A stretch of DNA of 7,164 nucleotides, taken from positions 1 through 7,164 of the forward strand of contig JAPYQX010000151.1 in assembly GCA_029937135.1 (NCBI GenBank), read 5' to 3'. Every line of letters begins with the position of its first letter. Within the stretch, counting starts at the first letter, position 1. The translations under genes and the position numbers were made by a program. Below, piece by piece: positions 3,545 to 7,164 of this stretch. Source of the DNA: Nitrospinota bacterium (lineage in GTDB: Bacteria; UBA8248). The notes below the pieces were generated by a model. The model was not told the origin of the DNA, ran no database searches, and saw only the letters and a list, made by a program, of their open reading frames with translations.

Positions 3545-4753
3545 TCAGGCCTGCGATTCAGCGGGGGGTGTTTCGGGCGGCGGCTCGTACAACCGCGAAA
3601 CCACCCGGTTCCGGCCCTGCTCCTTGGCGAGGTAGAGAAGCTCGTCCGCCGCGGCAAACATGGCGTTCCAATCGTCGGGGCGCCTTGATTTCTGGGGCTC
3701 GACACCGAGAGCGCCCAGACTCACCTTGACCGCGCCGGCAGCGGGCATTCCGGTAAAATGGACCGATTCCACGGCCTCCCGGACCCGCTCCGCCACAACG
3801 GCCAGATCCTCGAATTTCGTATGGGGAAGAAGAATCCCGAACTCCTCGCCCCCCAGCCGAAAATGAGCGTCGAGGTCCCTCGTCTGGGCCCGGATGACGA
3901 GGGCAAGTTGTTTGAGGACCGCATTCCCCTGCGGATGGCCAAAGGTATCGTTGATTTTCTTGAAATGATCGATGTCGAGCATGATCATGCCGAGCGGCTG
4001 ACTCACCCGCTTCACCCGGGAGAGTTCGAGGGCGGCGGCATCCTGAAACCCGGCGAAATTCATCACGCCTGTGAGCGGGTCAATGTAGGCCGCCTTGCGG
4101 AACTGCGACTGGCTGACGCTGTGCGCCAGGAAAACCGTCGCCAGGTCTTTTTGCGTGAGGAAAATATCGAAGAGGCGCTCGAGATGGCCCTTCAGGACAT
4201 CTCCCGACATGTCCAGCGGAATGACCGCGTCCGCCCAGGAGTGAGGAAGCTCGCTCATCGCCACCATCGCGCTGTCCACGAAAGCCACGATGGGCAGCGG
4301 CGCGCCCTTGTTCCCCTCACGGAGCTCTTCCATGAAGAGATGAATTCGGCGGTGTTCTCGCCCACATAAACCAGCAGAGCGAGCGGCGGGTCTTGATGCA
4401 GCCGCTCGATCAGATCGCCTGGAGGAGATGAAGTCAAAAACTGTATCGGAATCGCCACAAGGCCCGACAGTTGCAGGCTCTCGGCCTCAGTGAAGCCGAT
4501 AGCGGCCAGCCGGTTCAGGGGAGTTGGAACTCGACAGAAAGGCCCGCAGGGCTTCGTCCTGCTCAAGCTCGGCCAGAATTTGGAGCGCCTCCCGCGATTT
4601 GGGGGAGAGCATGTTCAGCAGGAACTTGCCCTCGCTAACTCCAAGCTCGAGGCCCGAATCCGCCTCAATGGCCGGGGGAGCGGAATCTTCCTGATCAATG
4701 GGTTGTACCGGATCGATTGGTTGTGCCGGATCGTTTGGTTGTGGAGACATCAT
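3545..4753 (-). pseudogene. Diguanylate cyclase with degenerate receiver-like N-terminus, broken by two frameshifts
   Basis: The C-terminal frame (262 codons from ATG 4333 to 3545) carries a full GGDEF domain: DPLTGVMNFAGF at its residues 85-96, LDIDHFKKINDTFGH at 119-133 and the active site GGEEF at 161-165. The inhibitory RxxD site (Arg152 to Asp155) sits five residues before it. The domain would make c-di-GMP from two GTP. Upstream sequence also looks coding but is split. An 88-codon frame opens at 4753 (Pro/Gln-rich start, then KFLLNMLSPKSREALQILAE). Good coding sequence then moves one frame over from about 4518 to 4340 (LNRLAAIGFTEAESLQL ... PPLALLVYVGENTAEFI) and returns to the first frame at EELREGNKGAPLPIVAFVDS. 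The joined product is about 402 residues with a receiver-like middle (PLALLVYV, PIVAFVD, ADAVIPLD) and no obvious phospho-acceptor. If ATG 4333 is used alone, an intact GGDEF enzyme could still be made. The gene lies 84 bases after the TatD/radical-SAM gene. Confidence 0.8.
4701..4744 (-). repeat. 18-base imperfect repeats encoding a Pro/Gln/Asp-rich N-terminus
   Basis: Units at 4701-4718 and 4719-4736 match at 16 of 18 bases, and a third partial unit follows at 4737-4744. They encode the hexapeptide-like run DPAQPIDPVQPID near the N-terminus of the diguanylate cyclase gene. The length is a multiple of three, so copy-number change would keep the frame. The tract is probably a flexible linker. 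Confidence 0.75.
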
Positions 4754-4837
4754 CTGATCCCACCGAGGGAATGCGAAAAAACATGGATATCAAAACCCCG
4801 AAATCACCCGCCGAAGAGAGCCAAGGGCAATCCCGAA

Positions 4838-6481
4838 TCAGTCCGCCAGCGCGAACGAATGCCGCCGAAAGGGTACGTTCAGTTCCTCGCGGGCCACCTT
4901 CTCGCAGGCTTCGATGTCGATGATGCCCGGCATATCCACGGCTGTGACCTCGACATCGCCGAACAGCCTTTTCGCCTCGCTGATGAATTCCTTGACGGAT
5001 GGATAGGGGTTTTCGATCTCCTTGGTCTTGCACACTTTCTCGTAGGCCTCCGGGCTCTCTGCCTGAAGGCTCACGGAAATCGCGTCGATCAGGCCCTGGA
5101 GCTCGGGGAGGATGCTCCTCCCGTTGACCCGGTTTCCGAGGCCGTTCGTCGTCAGGCGGATTCGCTTGGCACCGCGACCCCTCAGTTCCAGGGCCACCTG
5201 CTTGAGTTCCTCGAGCCGGGTCGTGGGCTCGCCGTACCCGCTGAAGACCACCTCCTCGTAGCGGCCCGGATCGCCCGCCGCCTCGAGAATCGCCTCTACA
5301 TCGGGATCGCTCTCCAGCGTCAGGTCGTGACCCATGAACACCCGGTCGCTCAGGAGGCCGCAGAACAAACACGCGTTGTGGCAGCTGTTCGTGATGTTGA
5401 GGTAAAGCTTTCCGGCCAGGGGGTAGGCGATGGTCCCCGGCGCGGGCCACGGCCCCACCTTGAAGAGGCGCCGAACATTGACGGAGGTGGCGCGCGCCAC
5501 GTCCTCGAGGGTGAGCCCCTTGATCTCGGCGAGCTTCTCGGCCACCTGGACGATATAGGCGGGCTCGTTTCTTTTCCCGCGGTTCGGCGGCGGGGTCAGG
5601 TAGGGACTGTCCGTTTCGACGAGAATCCGCTCGATCGGGATATTCGCGAAAACGCCCCGCAGCTCATCGGAATTGTCGAATGTGATGGGTCCGGCCGCCC
5701 CCAGATGCAAATCGAGACCCAGGAACTTCCGGGCGAGCTCCGCGTCCCCGGTGAAACAGTGGATGACTCCGCCGACCCGCCATACCTTCTCCGCCTCGAG
5801 AATCGAGTACACATCCTCGCCCGCGTCCCGGCTATGGACGATAACCGGCTTGCCAATCTTTACGGCCATCCTGACCTGCTCGCGAAACCAGTGCTTTTGA
5901 AGCTTCCGGGGAGAGTTGTCGTAGTGGTAGTCGAGACCGATCTCGCCGATGGCGACCACCTTGGCGTTATCGGTGAGGGCCTTGATGGGTCCGGCGGATT
6001 TATTCGCCATGGATTTCACGTCGTGGGGATGAATCCCCACGGCGGCGAACACCCCGTCGAAGGAGTTGGCGATATCCACCGTTTTACGGCTGCTGACCAG
6101 ATCCGAGCCGACGGCGATGATGGTCCTCACGCCCTTGGACATGGCGCGCTCGAGTATCTTTCGGCGGTCGCCGTCGTAGTCGGAGGCATCGATATGGGCA
6201 TGAGAATCGACCAGAACGACTGAGCCCTGGACCAGGGGGATGCTCTCGAACGCCTTATCGTCAACGGCTTTTCCAGCACTCTGGGTGGACCTGCCGGACT
6301 GTCCGGACTGGCCCCCCCCTCTTTGCCCGCGGCCCCGGCGGCGGTTGTTCCTCGGCCGCCCGCTCCGGCGGCTGGAACCCTTGCGAGGAGGCTTCCCGCC
6401 CCCGTCCCCGCCATCGTTGCGGGTCCCGGAATTCTTGGACGGCCCCCCCGAGGGCTGTCCCTGTTTGTCTGAATCCGTCAT
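4838..6481 (-). CDS. TatD-family hydrolase fused to a TatD-linked radical SAM domain (547 aa)
   Basis: Three parts are visible. Residues 1-72 are an Arg/Gly/Ser-rich low-complexity tail (RRSGRPRNNRRRGRGQRGGG). Residues 88-340 are a TatD-type metal-dependent hydrolase/DNase: HAH at 94-96, GEIGLDY at 179-185 (Glu180), HSRDA at 216-220, HCFTG at 241-245 and ETDSPYLTP at 289-297, covering the expected metal ligands. Residues 355-547 are a radical SAM domain with Cys367, Cys371 and Cys374 (CxxxCxxC, for a 4Fe-4S cluster), the glycine/GE motif FSGYGEPTTR at 413-422 and RLTTNGLG at 442-449. This matches the small TatD-associated radical SAM family usually found next to or fused to TatD; its reaction is unknown to me. 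ATG 6481 is chosen because it lies 34 bases after the metG stop with AGGA upstream; the open frame extends further up, but that part is metG in another phase. The metG-tatD order is common in bacteria, supporting an operon with metG. Confidence 0.92.
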   Translation of the reverse strand: MTDSDKQGQPSGGPSKNSGTRNDGGDGGGKPPRKGSSRRSGRPRNNRRRGRGQRGGGQSGQSGRSTQSAGKAVDDKAFESIPLVQGSVVLVDSHAHIDASDYDGDRRKILERAMSKGVRTIIAVGSDLVSSRKTVDIANSFDGVFAAVGIHPHDVKSMANKSAGPIKALTDNAKVVAIGEIGLDYHYDNSPRKLQKHWFREQVRMAVKIGKPVIVHSRDAGEDVYSILEAEKVWRVGGVIHCFTGDAELARKFLGLDLHLGAAGPITFDNSDELRGVFANIPIERILVETDSPYLTPPPNRGKRNEPAYIVQVAEKLAEIKGLTLEDVARATSVNVRRLFKVGPWPAPGTIAYPLAGKLYLNITNSCHNACLFCGLLSDRVFMGHDLTLESDPDVEAILEAAGDPGRYEEVVFSGYGEPTTRLEELKQVALELRGRGAKRIRLTTNGLGNRVNGRSILPELQGLIDAISVSLQAESPEAYEKVCKTKEIENPYPSVKEFISEAKRLFGDVEVTAVDMPGIIDIEACEKVAREELNVPFRRHSFALAD

Positions 6482-6515
6482 TCGCGTTTCTTTCCTTTCC
6501 CGAGTTCGCCGCCGG

Positions 6516-7164
6516 CTAGCGAATACGGCTGCCGGGGCGGATATCGCCCTCGACGCCGACGAGCTTGAGGCCGTCCTCGTCCTCGGCGGCGAGCAGCATT
6601 CCCTGCGACTCGACGCCCATGAGCCTGGCGGGCTCGAGGTTCGCCACGACCACGACGGTGCGCCCCACCAGCTCATCGGGGGCGTAGTGCCTGGCCACAC
6701 CGGCGACGATGGTGCGCCGCTCCTCGCCGAGGGAGACTTCGATTTTCAAAAGGTTCTTCGACTTGGGGATATTCTCTGCCGCATCGACCCGCGCCGTGCA
6801 CAACTCCACGCGGTGGAAATCGTCGATGGTGATCAGCCCCGCGCCCTCCGAATCACCCTCCGAGCCGCCCTTTGAACCAGATGCCCCGTCCTTCTTCGAG
6901 CCGCCCTCCGGGCCGGACGCCGCCGGAGCGGCCTCCTCGCCGGCCGCGATTCGCGCCGCCACCTTCTCCTCGAGGGCGGCCCGCGCGTCTTCCTCGATTC
7001 GCGGGAAGAGCGGCTTGCCGAGATCGGTATCGAGGCTCCCGGGCATCTTGTAGAGATCAATTAACTCTTTGAGGGGGGCCGAGAGCCAGTCTCCGGCGAG
7101 GCCGAGCTGGCGGGCGATGCTGTCGGCGGCCGAGGGTTTTGCGCCGGACGCCGGGCCGTGCGCC
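6516..7164 (-). CDS. metG: Methionyl-tRNA synthetase, C-terminal part (partial at window edge)
   Basis: The frame is open from the window end to TAG at 6516-6518, giving 215 visible residues. The first part (SIARQLGLAGDWLSAPLKEL, then KPLFPRIEEDARAALEEK) is the end of the anticodon-binding helical bundle; PLFPRIE is a hallmark of bacterial MetRS. A low-complexity linker of about 36 residues follows (visible residues 74-109), dominated by Gly, Ser, Lys, Asp and Glu. The last 106 residues are the Trbp111/EMAP-like tRNA-binding domain: ITIDDFHRVELCTARVDAAE, TIVAGVARHYAPDELVGR, VVVVANLEPARLMGVESQGM. This OB-fold promotes dimerisation and tRNA binding. The catalytic domain lies outside the window. 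It is the first gene seen in the minus-strand block that continues with the TatD/radical-SAM gene 34 bases later. Confidence 0.95.
   Translation of the reverse strand, partial: AHGPASGAKPSAADSIARQLGLAGDWLSAPLKELIDLYKMPGSLDTDLGKPLFPRIEEDARAALEEKVAARIAAGEEAAPAASGPEGGSKKDGASGSKGGSEGDSEGAGLITIDDFHRVELCTARVDAAENIPKSKNLLKIEVSLGEERRTIVAGVARHYAPDELVGRTVVVVANLEPARLMGVESQGMLLAAEDEDGLKLVGVEGDIRPGSRIR

Noticed and set aside
4490..6223. A 577-codon open frame on the plus strand, antisense to the TatD-radical SAM gene.
   Set aside because: The opposite strand carries clear TatD and radical SAM motifs throughout. The plus-strand reading has no recognisable domain and arises from GC-rich codon bias on the real gene.
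6482..6700. N-terminal extension of the TatD-radical SAM protein upstream of ATG 6481.
   Set aside because: This stretch overlaps the metG tRNA-binding domain coding sequence in another phase and reads as Ser/Trp/Arg-rich shadow sequence.
1..7164. CRISPR arrays, tRNA or rRNA genes, insertion sequences.
   Set aside because: No regularly spaced repeats, no cloverleaf or rRNA-like sequence and no transposase-like frames were seen.

Overview
The window looks like chromosomal DNA from a GC-rich, probably Gram-negative bacterium. It combines c-di-GMP signalling (GGDEF and PilZ), aerobic lower-ligand synthesis for cobalamin (BluB), and a TatD-plus-radical-SAM protein beside metG. No single gene fixes the taxon; a deltaproteobacterial-like or related uncultured lineage is only a guess. 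At least two genes carry frame disruptions (three break points), so either a draft or metagenomic assembly with indel errors or real gene decay must be kept in mind.

Left block (1-1004, minus strand): bluB (5,6-dimethylbenzimidazole synthase, which consumes FMNH2) is followed 141 bases downstream by the start of an NADPH-dependent FMN reductase-family gene. That second gene has a one-base frame break near 88-90 and runs off the window. The two genes share a similar 24-base element upstream. Positions 1005-1399 hold no gene; the only clear structure there is a near-perfect palindrome at 1365-1387.

Middle block (1400-2988): a 67-residue ribbon-helix-helix (RHH) DNA-binding protein on the minus strand diverges from a plus-strand pair, a reduced J-domain protein and an unrecognised 87-residue protein. 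The AT-rich space between them holds three copies of the palindrome TGCCAWTGGCA. Each is followed one base later by a TATAWT-like -10 sequence on the plus strand. A fourth, degenerate copy overlaps the RHH start codon. This looks like an autoregulated RHH switch controlling a chaperone-like operon, and it is the most interesting part of the window. The J-protein leader also contains inverted repeats, one of which could mask its ribosome binding site. A perfect 20-base tandem duplication ends the plus-strand operon.

Right block (3061-7164, minus strand, read right to left): the 3' end of metG (tRNA-binding C-terminal domain); a fused TatD-nuclease/radical-SAM protein with an Arg/Gly-rich N-terminal tail; a diguanylate cyclase whose N-terminal half is broken by two mutually compensating frameshifts; and a PilZ c-di-GMP receptor. 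The last two form a plausible c-di-GMP source-and-sensor pair. All four genes point the same way and could be co-transcribed, converging on the J-protein operon.
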